DNA from: Betaproteobacteria bacterium
GTDB lineage: Bacteria > Pseudomonadota > Gammaproteobacteria > Burkholderiales > Rhodocyclaceae
NCBI GenBank assembly: GCA_016234745.1
Contig: JACRAR010000055.1
Coordinates: forward strand, 32,538 to 96,537
Length of the DNA stretch: 64,000 nt
Direction: 5' to 3'
The translations under genes and the position numbers were made by a program. Of this stretch, positions 25,104 through 34,953 are shown one piece after another. Within the stretch, counting starts at the first letter, position 1; the number at the start of each line of letters is the position of its first letter. The notes under the pieces were generated by a model, which did not search any database, was not told where the DNA came from, and saw nothing but the letters and a program-made list of their open reading frames with translations.

Positions 25104-26752
25104 TTGTCTCCACTGCCGCCTGGAATGCGGGCTTCATACTCGGGCTTGAAATAGCGGAACATGCTCTTCAGCGGATCGGGGGAAGTTTTCCCCAGCGCGC
25201 ACAGGCTGGCCGCTCCCGTCACCTCGGCGAGATCCTCCAGCCGTTCCAGATCGCCCGGCTTGCCTTTGCCCTGGGTCATGTTGGTCAGGATATGCAACAT
25301 CTGCGGCATGCCCTCGCGGCAGGGCGCGCACTTGCCGCAGGACTCGTTGACCAGGAAGTCGAGCAGGTAGCGCGCTATTTCGACCATGTCGGTGTCCTCG
25401 TCCATCAGCAGCAGGCCGCCGGCGCCGATCGGTGCGCCGAGCTTGGACATGCCGTCGAAATCCAGGGGAGCGTCGATCAGGTCGGCCGGGATGGAGCCGC
25501 CCATGGCGCCGCCAAAGTGGATGGCTTTGAGGGTCTTGCCGTCGCGCACACCGCCGCCAATGTCAAAGACCAGGGTGCGCAGCGGCGTGCCCATGGGCAC
25601 TTCGACGATGCCGCTGTTGACGACATTGCCCGACAGGGAAATCAGCTTGGTGCCCTTGCTCTTCTCCGAACCGATGCTGGTGAACCATTCGGCGCCCTTG
25701 GTGATGATCTGCGGCACATTGGCCCAGGTTTCGACGTTGTTGAGGTTGGAGGGCTTGTCCCAGATGCCGGAAACCGAGGTACGGATGTACTTCGGCCGCG
25801 GCTCGGGCGGATTGCCTTCGATCGAGCGCATCAGCGCGCTGGACTCGCCGGAGACGAAAATGCCGACGTCGAAGTGCAACTCGCACTCGAAGTCGAAGCC
25901 GGAACCGAGGATGTTCTGGCCCAGCAGGCCGTACTCCTTCGCCTGGGCCAAGGCGTTCCTGACATGCTTTTCCAGCAGCGGCATGTCGTGGCGGGTGTAC
26001 ATGAAGCCCTTTTGCGCGCCGATGGCGTAGGCGCCGATGATCAGGCCTTCGAGAATCTTGTGCGGGTTGCCGGTGAGCATGGCGCGGTCCATGAAGGCGG
26101 CAGATTCGCCTTCATGGCCGTTGACGATGACGTACTTGGTTTTTTCCGGCGCGTTCTTGGTGGTCTCCCATTTCGAGCCGGCCGGGAAGCCGCCGCCGCC
26201 GCGGCCGCGCAGGTTGGCTTTCTTGACTTCGTCGAGCACCTGATCCGGCTTCATCTCGGTCAGGGCCTTGACCAGGGCGGCATAGCCGCCGACTGCCAGA
26301 TAGTCGTCGATGCGCATCGGATCGATTTTCGGGTTGTCGCCGATCAAGAGGCGCGTCTGGTGCTTGTAGAAGGGCACCTCGTGCATATGCACCGCCTTGG
26401 CGCCAGTGTTCGGATCCTTGTACACCAGGCGCTCGACCACCTCGCCCTTGAGCGTGGCGGCGAGAATCTCCGGCACGTCTGCGGGCTGAACCTCGAAGTA
26501 GCAAATGTCGCCGGGAGTGACCACGACGTTCGGTCCCTTCTCGCAATAGCCGTGGCAGCCGGTGGTTCTGACTTCGATCTTGCCACCCAGCTTGCCGGCT
26601 TCCGTTACGAAGGCGGCGGCCACCGCGGCCGAGTCCATGCCGTCGCAGGCTGCGCCGGCGCAGACCGCGATGCAGGGTTTGGCGGGATCCCTTTGCGCAA
26701 GGATTTCCGCCCTATATTTTTCCAGTTCAGCTACAGATTGGAGCTTGGGCAT
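25100..26752 (-). CDS. bamH: Class II benzoyl-CoA reductase subunit BamH-like (NuoF type, NAD/FMN)
   Basis: A 550-residue NuoF-like flavoprotein. Domains in order: a thioredoxin-like 2Fe-2S domain (CAGAACDG...TTGCHGYCEKGPNV), the NAD/FMN-binding core (LRGRGGGGFPAGSKWE), an SLBB domain, and a C-terminal 4Fe-4S site (ESCGKCAPCREG). It would exchange electrons with NAD(H). The gene lies 10 bp behind bamG and overlaps bamI. The module is also found in bifurcating hydrogenases and formate dehydrogenases; the bam assignment rests on the whole eight-gene order. Confidence 0.88.
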   Translation of the reverse strand: MPKLQSVAELEKYRAEILAQRDPAKPCIAVCAGAACDGMDSAAVAAAFVTEAGKLGGKIEVRTTGCHGYCEKGPNVVVTPGDICYFEVQPADVPEILAATLKGEVVERLVYKDPNTGAKAVHMHEVPFYKHQTRLLIGDNPKIDPMRIDDYLAVGGYAALVKALTEMKPDQVLDEVKKANLRGRGGGGFPAGSKWETTKNAPEKTKYVIVNGHEGESAAFMDRAMLTGNPHKILEGLIIGAYAIGAQKGFMYTRHDMPLLEKHVRNALAQAKEYGLLGQNILGSGFDFECELHFDVGIFVSGESSALMRSIEGNPPEPRPKYIRTSVSGIWDKPSNLNNVETWANVPQIITKGAEWFTSIGSEKSKGTKLISLSGNVVNSGIVEVPMGTPLRTLVFDIGGGVRDGKTLKAIHFGGAMGGSIPADLIDAPLDFDGMSKLGAPIGAGGLLLMDEDTDMVEIARYLLDFLVNESCGKCAPCREGMPQMLHILTNMTQGKGKPGDLERLEDLAEVTGAASLCALGKTSPDPLKSMFRYFKPEYEARIPGGSGDK

Positions 26753-26762
26753 GGTGATGTAC

Positions 26763-27224
26763 CTACTCGTATTGTTTCAGGACGGCTTCGACTTTTTCCG
26801 GCGTCATGCGGCCGTAATGCTTGCCGTCTACGATCAGTTCCGGGCCGATGCTGCAACTGCCCAGGCACGCGCCGGTCTCGAAGGTGAATTTGTTCTCTGC
26901 GTCGGTTTCGCCGTCCCTGAGGCCGGTGAGTTCCTCCACCTTCGCCTGCAGTTTGGCAGCGCCGCGCAGATGGCAGGTCATGCCGGTGCATACATGCACC
27001 TCGTGACGCCCTTTTGGTGTCAGGCTGAAGGCCTTGTAGAAACTGGCGATCTGCATCACCTGGGCGAAGGGGACTTCCAGCGCATCTGCCACCTGGTGCA
27101 TCACTTCCCTGGGCAGCCAGTGATTCTCGTGCTGGATCTCGACCAGCGCGTGAATCAGCGAGCCCGGCTGGCCCCGGTATTTTTCGATGATCGCGATAAT
27201 GCCGTCGATATTATTTCCACTCAT
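26763..27224 (-). CDS. bamG: Class II benzoyl-CoA reductase subunit BamG-like (NuoE type)
   Basis: A 153-residue thioredoxin-fold 2Fe-2S protein. The four cluster ligands are C79, C84, C120 and C124 in CTGMTC and CLGSC, the NuoE pattern. The N-terminal helical domain (EIQHENHWLPREVMHQVADAL) is typical. It would hand electrons between the BamH flavin site and the other clusters. It sits between bamF and bamH with short gaps on the same strand. Confidence 0.88.
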   Translation of the reverse strand: MSGNNIDGIIAIIEKYRGQPGSLIHALVEIQHENHWLPREVMHQVADALEVPFAQVMQIASFYKAFSLTPKGRHEVHVCTGMTCHLRGAAKLQAKVEELTGLRDGETDAENKFTFETGACLGSCSIGPELIVDGKHYGRMTPEKVEAVLKQYE

Positions 27225-27259
27225 GATGTTCGTTCTACCTCGGTTTACAGTGATTGGCT

Positions 27260-28033
27260 TCAGGCAGCGACCGCGATCTGCGCCTGGCCTCCGTTCAACT
27301 TGACCATGCCCTGCTGCGACAGCTGATGGAGATGGCGTGCCACTTCCCCGGCATCGAGGCGCAGCTTTTGTGCGATATCGCCTGCCGTCGCGTCGCCGTT
27401 GGCGCGCAGCTCACCCATGATGCGGCCCATGGCCAGCTTGTCGATGATCAGCGCCTTGAACAGCGGCTCGAAGTCGGGCTTGGCGAAGAACTCCTCGTAG
27501 CCGGCTTCGGTTCTCCTGGGTACCCGAAATCTTTCGCGTTCGACCAGCTTGAAGTAGGGCACCAGTTGCGTCGCCGCTTCCAGTCCGGACTGCAGGTCGG
27601 CGACATCGCGGCCCTCGCTTGATCCGAAGGGACCGAGACTTTTGATCTTCGCTCCGAACTCGTTCATGATTTCAGCGAAGCGGATGCCCTCGCCGGCGGA
27701 AACCCATTCCAGGCGCAACCGGTCGGGATTGACGCCGATGTTCTCCAGGATGCGTTTGGCGACCATGCTGTTGCCCAGGGCGTCGTAGTTGCCTTCGGGG
27801 TTGTAGTGGCAGTCGCCGAGGTGGCAGCCGCCGATGAACACCCCGTCGGATTTCTTGGCGAAAGCGCGGAAGATGAACTCCAGGTCGACGCGACCGGAGC
27901 ACATCAGGCGGATTACGCGCAGATAGGGCGGATACTGAAAGCGCGAGACGCCGCACAGATCGGCGCCGCCGTAACAGCACCAGTTGCAGAGGAAGCCGAC
28001 GATGATCGGCTTGAAATCGGAGGGGGCAGCCAT
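27260..28033 (-). CDS. bamF: Class II benzoyl-CoA reductase subunit BamF-like (MvhD type), cysteine form
   Basis: A 257-residue MvhD-like electron-transfer protein. The N-terminal motif is FLCNWCCYGGADLCGVSR (C16, C19, C20), followed by IRLMCSGRVD and GCHLGDCHY, which together ligate a 2Fe-2S cluster. Published class II systems are described as having selenocysteine in BamF. Here the codons at the three N-terminal positions are TGC, TGC and TGT and no in-frame TGA occurs. The C-terminal part adds a winged-helix-like extension (IMGELRANGDATAGDIAQKL...RHLHQLSQQGMVK). It would link BamE (HdrA-like) to the Nuo-like module. Confidence 0.85.
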   Translation of the reverse strand: MAAPSDFKPIIVGFLCNWCCYGGADLCGVSRFQYPPYLRVIRLMCSGRVDLEFIFRAFAKKSDGVFIGGCHLGDCHYNPEGNYDALGNSMVAKRILENIGVNPDRLRLEWVSAGEGIRFAEIMNEFGAKIKSLGPFGSSEGRDVADLQSGLEAATQLVPYFKLVERERFRVPRRTEAGYEEFFAKPDFEPLFKALIIDKLAMGRIMGELRANGDATAGDIAQKLRLDAGEVARHLHQLSQQGMVKLNGGQAQIAVAA

Positions 28034-28088
28034 ACTCTTCCCTTATCGGTTGGGTTGCGTTGCGATTTTGTTTTCCATGACCGGCGCC

Positions 28089-31000
28089 TCAGACCATTTC
28101 CAGCGCGGCGTCGATCTGGTTGAACACTTCGTCGTCGGTGTAGTGGCTCAACATGATGGCCGAGGTGGGACACTTCGAGACGCACAGCCCGTCGCCCTTG
28201 CATAACACCGAATTGACCACCGCCTTCTTGCCGCGCGGCGTATCCTGGAAGTCGATGGCGCCGTAGGTGCACACCGAGATGCAGGCGCCGCAGGAGACGC
28301 AGTCCATGCCTTTCACCGAACAGACCGCGCCTGAGGCGACCACGGTGTCGCGCGACAGCAGGGTCAGCGCGCGGCCCGCCGCGCCGTAGGCCTGGGTGAT
28401 GGTTTCCGACAAATGCTTGGGATACTGCGCAGTGCCGCAGAGGAACACGCCTTCCGCGGCAAAATCCACCGGCCGCAGCTTGGCGTGGGCCTCCTGGAAG
28501 AAACCGTCAGGACCCAGCGGCACCTTGAACATGCGCGCCAGTTCGGTGGATCCCGGAGTGGGGATCACCGCAGCGGCCAGGATGATGGCATCGACGTCCA
28601 GTTCCAGTTTTTTGCCCAGAATGGGATCGGCTGCCGTTACTCGGATGAAGTTGCGTCCGCCTTCTTCAAGCGCTGCCAGTTGCGGCTCGTCTTCCGGTTC
28701 GTAGCGGATGAATTTGACGTCCTGGCGTGCGGCCTTGAGGTAGTAGTCCTCGCGGAAGCCGTAGGTGCGCATGTCGCGGAAGAGCACGTAGATCTCGGCT
28801 TCCGGCTTGAGTTCCTTCATCTTCAGGGCATTTTTCATGGCGCCGCTGCAGCAGACGCGGGCGCAGTAGTTGCGGTCTTCGTTGCGGCAGCCGACGCACT
28901 GGATCATCACCACGCTCTCGGCCGCCATCAGCTTTTCATCCCGTTTGGCGAGTTTGCCTTCCATCTCCAGCAGGGTCATCACCTTGTCGTTTTGGCCGTA
29001 GAGGTACTCGGTCGGCTTGTATTCGACGGCGCCGACGGCAATGATGGCGGCGCCGTGCTTGATGGTGCGTACCCGGCCCTTGGATTTGACCGTGGTGGAG
29101 AAATTGCCGACATAGCCGTCGACGTGGGTGACTGCGGCGTCGGTGATGACGTGGATTCCCGGATGCCGATACACCTTCTTCTTGAGATCCTTGACGAAGG
29201 TCTGTACGTCCATTCCTTCGAGCGTGTAATGCATGCGGTTGGCGACACCGCCCAGGTCGGAGGCTTTCTCGACCAGATAGGTCTCAAAGCCTTGCTCGGC
29301 CAGAGTGTAGGCACTGGTCATGCCGGCGACGCCGCCGCCCACCACCAGCAAGGTCTTGTCCACCGGCAGCAGGAACTCTTCCAGCGGCTCGAGTTTGCCG
29401 GCACGCGCCACCGACATGCGCACGATGTCCTTGGCTTTCTCCGTGGCGGCTTCCTGCTCTTTGGAATGCACCCAGGTGCAATGCTCGCGGATATTGGCCA
29501 TGTCGAAGAAGTACTGGTTGACGCCGGCCTCGCGCAGGGTGTCGCGGAACAACGGTTCGTGTGTGCGCGGCGTGCAGGCGGCAACCACTACCCGATTCAG
29601 TCCCTTGTCGCGGATGGTGTCGGAGATCGCCTTGGCGGTGTTGGTGGCGCAGGCGAACAGGCTTTCCTCGACGTGCACTACGCCCGGCAGGGTCTTGGCG
29701 TACTCGGCGATGCCCGGCACGTCCACCACCCGGCCGATGTTGGCGCCGCAGCGGCAGACAAAGACGCCGACCTTGGCTTCCTCTTGCGAGGTGTCCTTCT
29801 CTTCCGGAAACACCCGCTCTTCGGAGAGTTGGCCGCGTCGCGACTTGAGCAGATGGGAAGCCTGGGCGCAGGCGCCGCTGGCGCCCATCACCGCCTCGGG
29901 AATGTCCATCGGACCCTGGAAGGCGCCGCTGGTGAATATGCCGGGACGGCTGGTCTGCAGCGGGTTGAAGGGCTCGACCTTGCAGAAGCCGTGTTGGTTG
30001 AGTTCGATGCCAAAGACCTTGGAGAAACGTTGTGCATCCTTGGTCGGCGCCAGGCCCACCGAAAGAACCACCAGTTCGAAGAATTCCTCGACCACCCCAT
30101 CCGGCGTGGTGTAGCGGATGGAGACATCCCCGGTCACCGGGTCTTCGCTGCCGACCGAGACGTAGCTACGGATGAAATGCACGTCGGGCAGCTTCTGCGC
30201 GCGCTGGTAGAAACGCTCGAAATCCTTGCCGTAGGAGCGGATGTCGTTGTGGAAGATCTTGGCCTGCATGTCGGGCAGGTGATCCTTGGCCAGGATCACT
30301 TGTTTTTGCGTGTAGGAACAGCACACTGCCGAGCAATAGCTGTTGCCGCCGGCCGGATTGACCTGGCGCGAACCGACGCAATGGATCCATGCGATTTTGT
30401 GCGGATGCTTCTTGTCCGAGGGGCGCAGGATCTGGCCCTCGTGCGGGCCGGTGGAACAGAGCAGGCGCTCGAAGTCCATGCTGGTGACGACGTTGGCATA
30501 CTGGCCGTAGCCGTAATCGTTGCGCGGCAGGGGGTCGAAGGTCTCGTAGCCGGGCGAAAGGATGATGGCGCCGACCTTGACCTTGACTTTCTCCGCTTTC
30601 TGGCCGAAGTCGATGGCGTCTTTTTCGCAGACGGTCTGGCAGATTCCGCAGGTCTTGTCCTTGAGGAACAGGCAGTTCTCGTCGATGTAGGTGACCAGGG
30701 GCACGGCTTGCGAGAAGTAGATGTGCACCGCCTTGTTCATCGACAGGTTCTGGTTGAACGGATCGGGGATCTTGACCGGGCAGTACTCGACGCAGACGGT
30801 GCAGCCGGTGCAGCTGTCTTCAATCACGTAGCGCGGCTTCTTGAGCAGGGTGACGGTGAAGTCGCCCGGAACGCCCTCGACCGAGTCGACGTCGGTGTAG
30901 GTCATGAGTTCGATGTTCGGTTGCCGGTCGGTCTCGATGAACTTGGGCGACTCGATGCACATCGAGCAGTCGTTGGTGGGGAAGGTCTTGTCCAGCTGCG

Positions 31001-31187
31001 ACATCTTGCCGCCGACGGTCGGCGACTTTTCCACCAGATAGACCTTGTAACCGGCCGTGGACAGGTCGAGCGAGGCCTGGATGCCGCTGATGCCGCCGCC
31101 GACCACCATGACGTCGCCGACGTTGTCGTCCGTGCCACGCAAGACGCGCTGTGTGTCCCATTGTTGCTGCAGGAGTCCGAATTCCAC
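28089..31187 (-). CDS. bamE: Class II benzoyl-CoA reductase subunit BamE-like (double HdrA flavoprotein)
   Basis: A 1032-residue protein built of two HdrA-type halves. Each has a Rossmann FAD motif (VMVVGGGISGIQAS at about 26-39 and LLVVGGGVAGMTSA at about 613-626) and a cysteine cluster (YCSAVCCS at 284-291 and YCARVCCS at 774-781). Ferredoxin-like 4Fe-4S sites lie in the first half (CTGCTVCVEYCP, CGICQTVC) and at the C-terminus (CVSCGACISVC and CKGDGLCVSKCP). HdrA is the flavin-based electron-bifurcation hub in Hdr complexes, and BamE is proposed to do the same. Both positions that may carry selenocysteine in some BamE proteins are cysteine here. Confidence 0.87.
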   Translation of the reverse strand: MEFGLLQQQWDTQRVLRGTDDNVGDVMVVGGGISGIQASLDLSTAGYKVYLVEKSPTVGGKMSQLDKTFPTNDCSMCIESPKFIETDRQPNIELMTYTDVDSVEGVPGDFTVTLLKKPRYVIEDSCTGCTVCVEYCPVKIPDPFNQNLSMNKAVHIYFSQAVPLVTYIDENCLFLKDKTCGICQTVCEKDAIDFGQKAEKVKVKVGAIILSPGYETFDPLPRNDYGYGQYANVVTSMDFERLLCSTGPHEGQILRPSDKKHPHKIAWIHCVGSRQVNPAGGNSYCSAVCCSYTQKQVILAKDHLPDMQAKIFHNDIRSYGKDFERFYQRAQKLPDVHFIRSYVSVGSEDPVTGDVSIRYTTPDGVVEEFFELVVLSVGLAPTKDAQRFSKVFGIELNQHGFCKVEPFNPLQTSRPGIFTSGAFQGPMDIPEAVMGASGACAQASHLLKSRRGQLSEERVFPEEKDTSQEEAKVGVFVCRCGANIGRVVDVPGIAEYAKTLPGVVHVEESLFACATNTAKAISDTIRDKGLNRVVVAACTPRTHEPLFRDTLREAGVNQYFFDMANIREHCTWVHSKEQEAATEKAKDIVRMSVARAGKLEPLEEFLLPVDKTLLVVGGGVAGMTSAYTLAEQGFETYLVEKASDLGGVANRMHYTLEGMDVQTFVKDLKKKVYRHPGIHVITDAAVTHVDGYVGNFSTTVKSKGRVRTIKHGAAIIAVGAVEYKPTEYLYGQNDKVMTLLEMEGKLAKRDEKLMAAESVVMIQCVGCRNEDRNYCARVCCSGAMKNALKMKELKPEAEIYVLFRDMRTYGFREDYYLKAARQDVKFIRYEPEDEPQLAALEEGGRNFIRVTAADPILGKKLELDVDAIILAAAVIPTPGSTELARMFKVPLGPDGFFQEAHAKLRPVDFAAEGVFLCGTAQYPKHLSETITQAYGAAGRALTLLSRDTVVASGAVCSVKGMDCVSCGACISVCTYGAIDFQDTPRGKKAVVNSVLCKGDGLCVSKCPTSAIMLSHYTDDEVFNQIDAALEMV

Positions 31188-31201
31188 TTTGATGTCCTCG
31201 C

Positions 31202-32356
31202 CTAGATTGCTTCGCGAATAATTTCGGTCATGTCCTTGACCTCGATCGATGCACCACCGTCCGGGCGGCCCAGACGGCTGTCCTCGAAATTGGTGATGCA
31301 GTAGGGGCAGGAAGTGACCAGGACCTGGGCGCCGGTTTGTGCCGCCTGCTCCAGGCGCAGGTCGGAGAAGCGCTCGCCCTTGGGGGTTTCCATCCAGATG
31401 CGGCCGCCGCCGCCGCCGCAGCAGAAGCTGTTCTTGCGCGACTCGGCCATCTCGTTCAATTTGAGGCCGGGCACGCTCTTCAGTGCGTCGCGCGGCTGCT
31501 CGAAGACGCCGTTGTGGCGGCCGAGGTAGCAGGGATCGTGGTAGGTGACGTTCTTGGCGACTTCCTTGGTCAGCTTGAGGCGGCCCGCTTTGATCAGTTC
31601 ATCCACGTATTCGGTGATGTGAACCACCTCGAAGTGCACCATGAACTCGGGATACTCGTTCTTGAAGCTGTGATAGCAGTGCGGCGAGGAGACCAGGATT
31701 TTCTTGACGCCATTGCCGATCAACTGGCCGATGTTCTGCCGGGCTAGGCTGCGGAACAGGTTCTCGTCGCCGGTCTTGCGGATGCTCTCGCCGCAGCAGC
31801 TCTCGTCGGTGCCGAGGATGCCGAAATCGACACCTGCGGCCTGCAGAATTTCCACCGTGGCCTTGGCGATTTTCTTGCCGCGCGGATCGTAGGCCAGATA
31901 GCAGCCGGGAGAGTAGAGAATTTCCATGCCTTCGGCATAGCGCTTGACGTTGAGGTCCTTGGCCCAGTCGGCGCGCTTCGAGCGTGCCTCGCCGAAGGGG
32001 TTGCCTTCGGCCTTGAGGCTGGCTGCGACGCCCGGGATGGGCGAGGCCGCACCCGCAAACACGTCGTACTCGGTGGCGATGCGGCGCAGCGCCACGCCCG
32101 ACTTGATCTGCTGGACATCGCGCGGACAGACTTGCGGGCATTTGCCGCAGGTGGTGCAGCGCCAGATATCCTCATTGTCGATCTCGGTCAGGCCGAAGGT
32201 GGCCTCGCGCACCAGCTTGCGCATGCTGAATTTGCTGACCCTGTTCCAGGGGCAGACGGTGTCGCACATGCCGCACTGGTAGCAGGATTTGAAAGCATCG
32301 CCGCCGCTCGCCTTGATCGCGTCGATGATCTCTCTTTGGGGGGCTACGGTCTCCAT
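31202..32356 (-). CDS. bamD: Class II benzoyl-CoA reductase subunit BamD-like (HdrD/GlpC type)
   Basis: 384 residues from the ATG at 32356, which has AGGAAAGC just upstream; a longer in-frame start at 32437 would overlap bamC. Two 4Fe-4S ferredoxin motifs (CYQCGMCDTVCPWN and CTTCGKCPQVCPRD) are followed by two CCG-type domains (SPGCYLAYDPRG...DESCCGE and HDPCYLGRHNG...NSFCCGGGGGR). This is the HdrD/succinate-reductase-like electron-transfer layout. It would connect the BamBC catalytic unit to BamE. Confidence 0.87.
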   Translation of the reverse strand: METVAPQREIIDAIKASGGDAFKSCYQCGMCDTVCPWNRVSKFSMRKLVREATFGLTEIDNEDIWRCTTCGKCPQVCPRDVQQIKSGVALRRIATEYDVFAGAASPIPGVAASLKAEGNPFGEARSKRADWAKDLNVKRYAEGMEILYSPGCYLAYDPRGKKIAKATVEILQAAGVDFGILGTDESCCGESIRKTGDENLFRSLARQNIGQLIGNGVKKILVSSPHCYHSFKNEYPEFMVHFEVVHITEYVDELIKAGRLKLTKEVAKNVTYHDPCYLGRHNGVFEQPRDALKSVPGLKLNEMAESRKNSFCCGGGGGRIWMETPKGERFSDLRLEQAAQTGAQVLVTSCPYCITNFEDSRLGRPDGGASIEVKDMTEIIREAI

Positions 32357-32387
32357 GCTTTCCTGTCCTGTCGTATCACTCGTGGAA

Positions 32388-32930
32388 TTACGGTTTCGCC
32401 ATTCTGGCGACGGTGTCGAGCACCTGCTGCAAGCCATACTTGTCGATCATGGCGCCGATGCCGATCTCGACGTCGCCGAGCTTCGGCTGCTCGTTTTCTT
32501 CGACTTCCTCTTCTTTCTCGACGTAGATCAGCGCCTCGGCCAGGCACCACTCGACGCACTTGGGCTTTTCCAGCGCCGGGGTTTCCTCGCACATGTCGCA
32601 TTTCAGCGGCAGCCCGGAATCCGGCTCATGGAACAGGGCGCGCGAGGGGCATGAAGCGCGGCAGAAATCGCACTCGTTGTACTCCTTGCCGTCGATGATG
32701 TACTTGTCCCTGCCGGTGCACTCCGCTTCGGTGTATTCCCCGGCGTAGACCGGCAGATAGATGTCTTTAAGTGGCAGGCGCACGATGCGGATGCGCGAGC
32801 GCGCCGGGTTGTTGCTGCTGTAGCGCGGCGTGGCGTGCCATGAGGAACAGATCACTTCGCAGGCCTTGCAGCCGTTGCACTTGTCGGCATCGATGGTGAT
32901 GGACTTGACGATTTTCTTGACCTTAGCCAT
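32388..32930 (-). CDS. bamC: Class II benzoyl-CoA reductase subunit BamC-like (ferredoxin subunit)
   Basis: A 180-residue polyferredoxin. The first 4Fe-4S site is C18, C21, C24 and C28 (CNGCKACEVIC), the second CDFCRASCP, and a further set CDMC...KCVEWC. An acidic stretch (EKEEEVEENE) and a helical C-terminal tail follow. BamC is the small subunit that forms the catalytic BamBC core with the tungsten protein and feeds electrons to it. Its start overlaps the bamB stop by eight bases, as expected for a tight pair. Confidence 0.9.
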   Translation of the reverse strand: MAKVKKIVKSITIDADKCNGCKACEVICSSWHATPRYSSNNPARSRIRIVRLPLKDIYLPVYAGEYTEAECTGRDKYIIDGKEYNECDFCRASCPSRALFHEPDSGLPLKCDMCEETPALEKPKCVEWCLAEALIYVEKEEEVEENEQPKLGDVEIGIGAMIDKYGLQQVLDTVARMAKP

Positions 32931-34884
32931 TGACGTAAATCCCTTTCTCTTCGAATTCTTCGGCGACGTATCCCAACTCCAACTGCACCAGGGATTCCTT
33001 GGTGGGAATGCCCTGGTCGTTGAAACCCTTGAGCTTGTAATACTGATCGAGCAATTGCTTTTCCAGGTCGGGGAAGCGCTTCCGCCAATGGTCTTCCGGC
33101 GGCTTGTCGTCGGCGCGGCGCATGCCGCGCCGCACGTTGAGGGCGCGCATCAGGGTGCGGGTGCGCGTCGCCGCTTGCCACAGTTCGTCCTTGTCCATCT
33201 TGATGCCGGTCGCGGCCGTGATGAAATCAGGATAATTGTGGATGTGGTAGGGCGGCTTGAGCGGGAAGGATGACAGTCCGGCGCACATGCCCAGAGAGTC
33301 GTCGATGTAGTGCATCTTCTCCATCCAATCGACGATTTCGCAGCTGGCCTCGACCGTCGGGTAGTAGGGATTGGACATTTCGCCGCGCGGCTCCCAATCG
33401 ACATAGTATTTCTTGAACTTCTCGTCGGGCACCTGGATCCAGTCCTTGACGAATTCTTCGCGCAGTTCACGGGTGGCAAATGGTTCCTGCGGGAACTGGC
33501 CTTCGATCTGGGTGATGTTGATTTTCTCGCCGGTCGAATACATCAGGTAATAGACCGGATTGAGCATGCCCAGCTTGAGCGGCAGTTGCTCGTGTTTCTT
33601 GATGGTGTTGTGGTCGTATTTCTCCGCGCCTTTGCCGATGCGCCGGGCTGCCCAGTAGGTGCCATCGGCGAGATAGTCGCCGATACCCTCGCGGCGGACG
33701 ATCTTCTCGATCAGCCAGAAGAAGCGCCCCTCGTTGTCATCGGGCATGCCGGGGAAATCGTCCTTGGTGAGGATGCCGGCCTCGAGCAGTTCCAGGCCGA
33801 ATGCCATGGCCTGCGGTGCCGAGAAACCATCGAGACCGTATTCGGTGGCCTTCTGGGCGATCTTGAAGCCGAAGTCCAGATCCGAGTAGGCTGCCATGGT
33901 GTAGGTCAGCTTGGAGTAGCACTTCATCATGTAGGTCGGCAGGCCCGGCACCGAGATGGTGGCGCCGCATTTCATCGGGCAGTTGTGGCAGCTGATCAGG
34001 CGGGTGCGCACATTTTCCTGGGTCTCTTTCCACTTCTGCTCGATTTCGTGAGTCCAGAAGTCCTTGCGGCGGGTGCGCGAGTTGCCCCAGGTGAAGTTGG
34101 TGGTGTGCCATTCCTCATCGACGATGGCCATTTCCTGTGGCGAGCCGAGTCCCTGAAGAATCGGCGGCACGCCCTTGATCGGGTGATCCTCGCGCCATTT
34201 GATGTACTTGAGCACGTCGTTGCAGAGCTCCATGTACTTGGCCGGGTCGGCAATGTTGATGTCCTTGGTACCGCGCACGGCGACGGCCTTGAGCCCCTTG
34301 TCGCCCATGACTGCGCCGATGCCGCCGCGGCTTGCGCTGGAACGGCCCTGCTCGATGGAGGCATAGAAGACACGGTTTTCGCCGGCAAGACCGATGGCCG
34401 CGACCTGGATGTCCGGGTCATCCAGTTCCTTGCGGATCGCTTCCGACGTTTCGGTGGCGCCCATACCCTTGAGGTGCGAAGCGTCGCGGATCTCGACCTT
34501 GTCGTTGCTGATCCAGAGATAAACCAGATCTTCCGACTTGCCGCGGATGATGAGCTTGTCATAGCCGGCATACTTGAGCTCGGGCGCCCAGAAGCCGCCC
34601 ATCATCGAATAGGCCACCAGTTTTGTCTGCGGCGATATTGTCGTGACAATGGTGCGGTTGCAGCCGGGCGCCGCAGTTCCGCACAGCAGGCCGGTGCTGA
34701 ATATCAGCAGATTGTCCTCGGAAAAGGGTTCGGTTTCCGGGGGAACCCTGTCCCACATGATCTTGGCGTTGGTGCCAAGTCCTCCCAGGTAAAGCTTGGT
34801 GTCATTCGGATCGGTATCCACCCGGTCGATGCTGCCGCGGGAAAGATCTACTTCCAAATCGAATCCAATTTCTCCGTACCGCAT
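32923..34884 (-). CDS. bamB: Class II benzoyl-CoA reductase catalytic subunit BamB-like (tungstopterin, AOR family)
   Basis: A 653-residue member of the aldehyde:ferredoxin oxidoreductase family. The 4Fe-4S ligands C299, C302 and C306 (CHNCPMKC) and a later DDSLGMC fit the AOR pattern. Pterin-binding segments include GRSSASRGGIGAVMGDKG at about 180-197. Residues E251, E257, H260 and C322 fall where I remember active-site and metal ligands of the Geobacter BamB structure; this should be checked by alignment. BamB reduces the benzoyl-CoA ring to cyclohexa-1,5-diene-1-carboxyl-CoA without ATP. Its length and the following seven genes match the class II set. Other AOR-type oxidoreductase functions cannot be fully excluded. 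Confidence 0.87.
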   Translation of the reverse strand: MRYGEIGFDLEVDLSRGSIDRVDTDPNDTKLYLGGLGTNAKIMWDRVPPETEPFSEDNLLIFSTGLLCGTAAPGCNRTIVTTISPQTKLVAYSMMGGFWAPELKYAGYDKLIIRGKSEDLVYLWISNDKVEIRDASHLKGMGATETSEAIRKELDDPDIQVAAIGLAGENRVFYASIEQGRSSASRGGIGAVMGDKGLKAVAVRGTKDINIADPAKYMELCNDVLKYIKWREDHPIKGVPPILQGLGSPQEMAIVDEEWHTTNFTWGNSRTRRKDFWTHEIEQKWKETQENVRTRLISCHNCPMKCGATISVPGLPTYMMKCYSKLTYTMAAYSDLDFGFKIAQKATEYGLDGFSAPQAMAFGLELLEAGILTKDDFPGMPDDNEGRFFWLIEKIVRREGIGDYLADGTYWAARRIGKGAEKYDHNTIKKHEQLPLKLGMLNPVYYLMYSTGEKINITQIEGQFPQEPFATRELREEFVKDWIQVPDEKFKKYYVDWEPRGEMSNPYYPTVEASCEIVDWMEKMHYIDDSLGMCAGLSSFPLKPPYHIHNYPDFITAATGIKMDKDELWQAATRTRTLMRALNVRRGMRRADDKPPEDHWRKRFPDLEKQLLDQYYKLKGFNDQGIPTKESLVQLELGYVAEEFEEKGIYVNG

Positions 34885-34953
34885 TTCTCTGGTCCTCTCT
34901 CAGACTGTGTTGCTATTGCAATGTTTGCCGCGCATTCCTGCGCTGGAAATTTC

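Noticed and set aside
25292..26887. 531-residue plus-strand frame opposite bamH
   Set aside because: Antisense shadow of NuoF-like bamH.
27260..28033. Selenocysteine in BamF
   Set aside because: The N-terminal codons at residues 16, 19 and 20 are TGC, TGC and TGT, and there is no in-frame TGA before the stop.
28413..31205. 930-residue plus-strand frame opposite bamE
   Set aside because: Antisense shadow; the bamE motifs on the minus strand are unmistakable.
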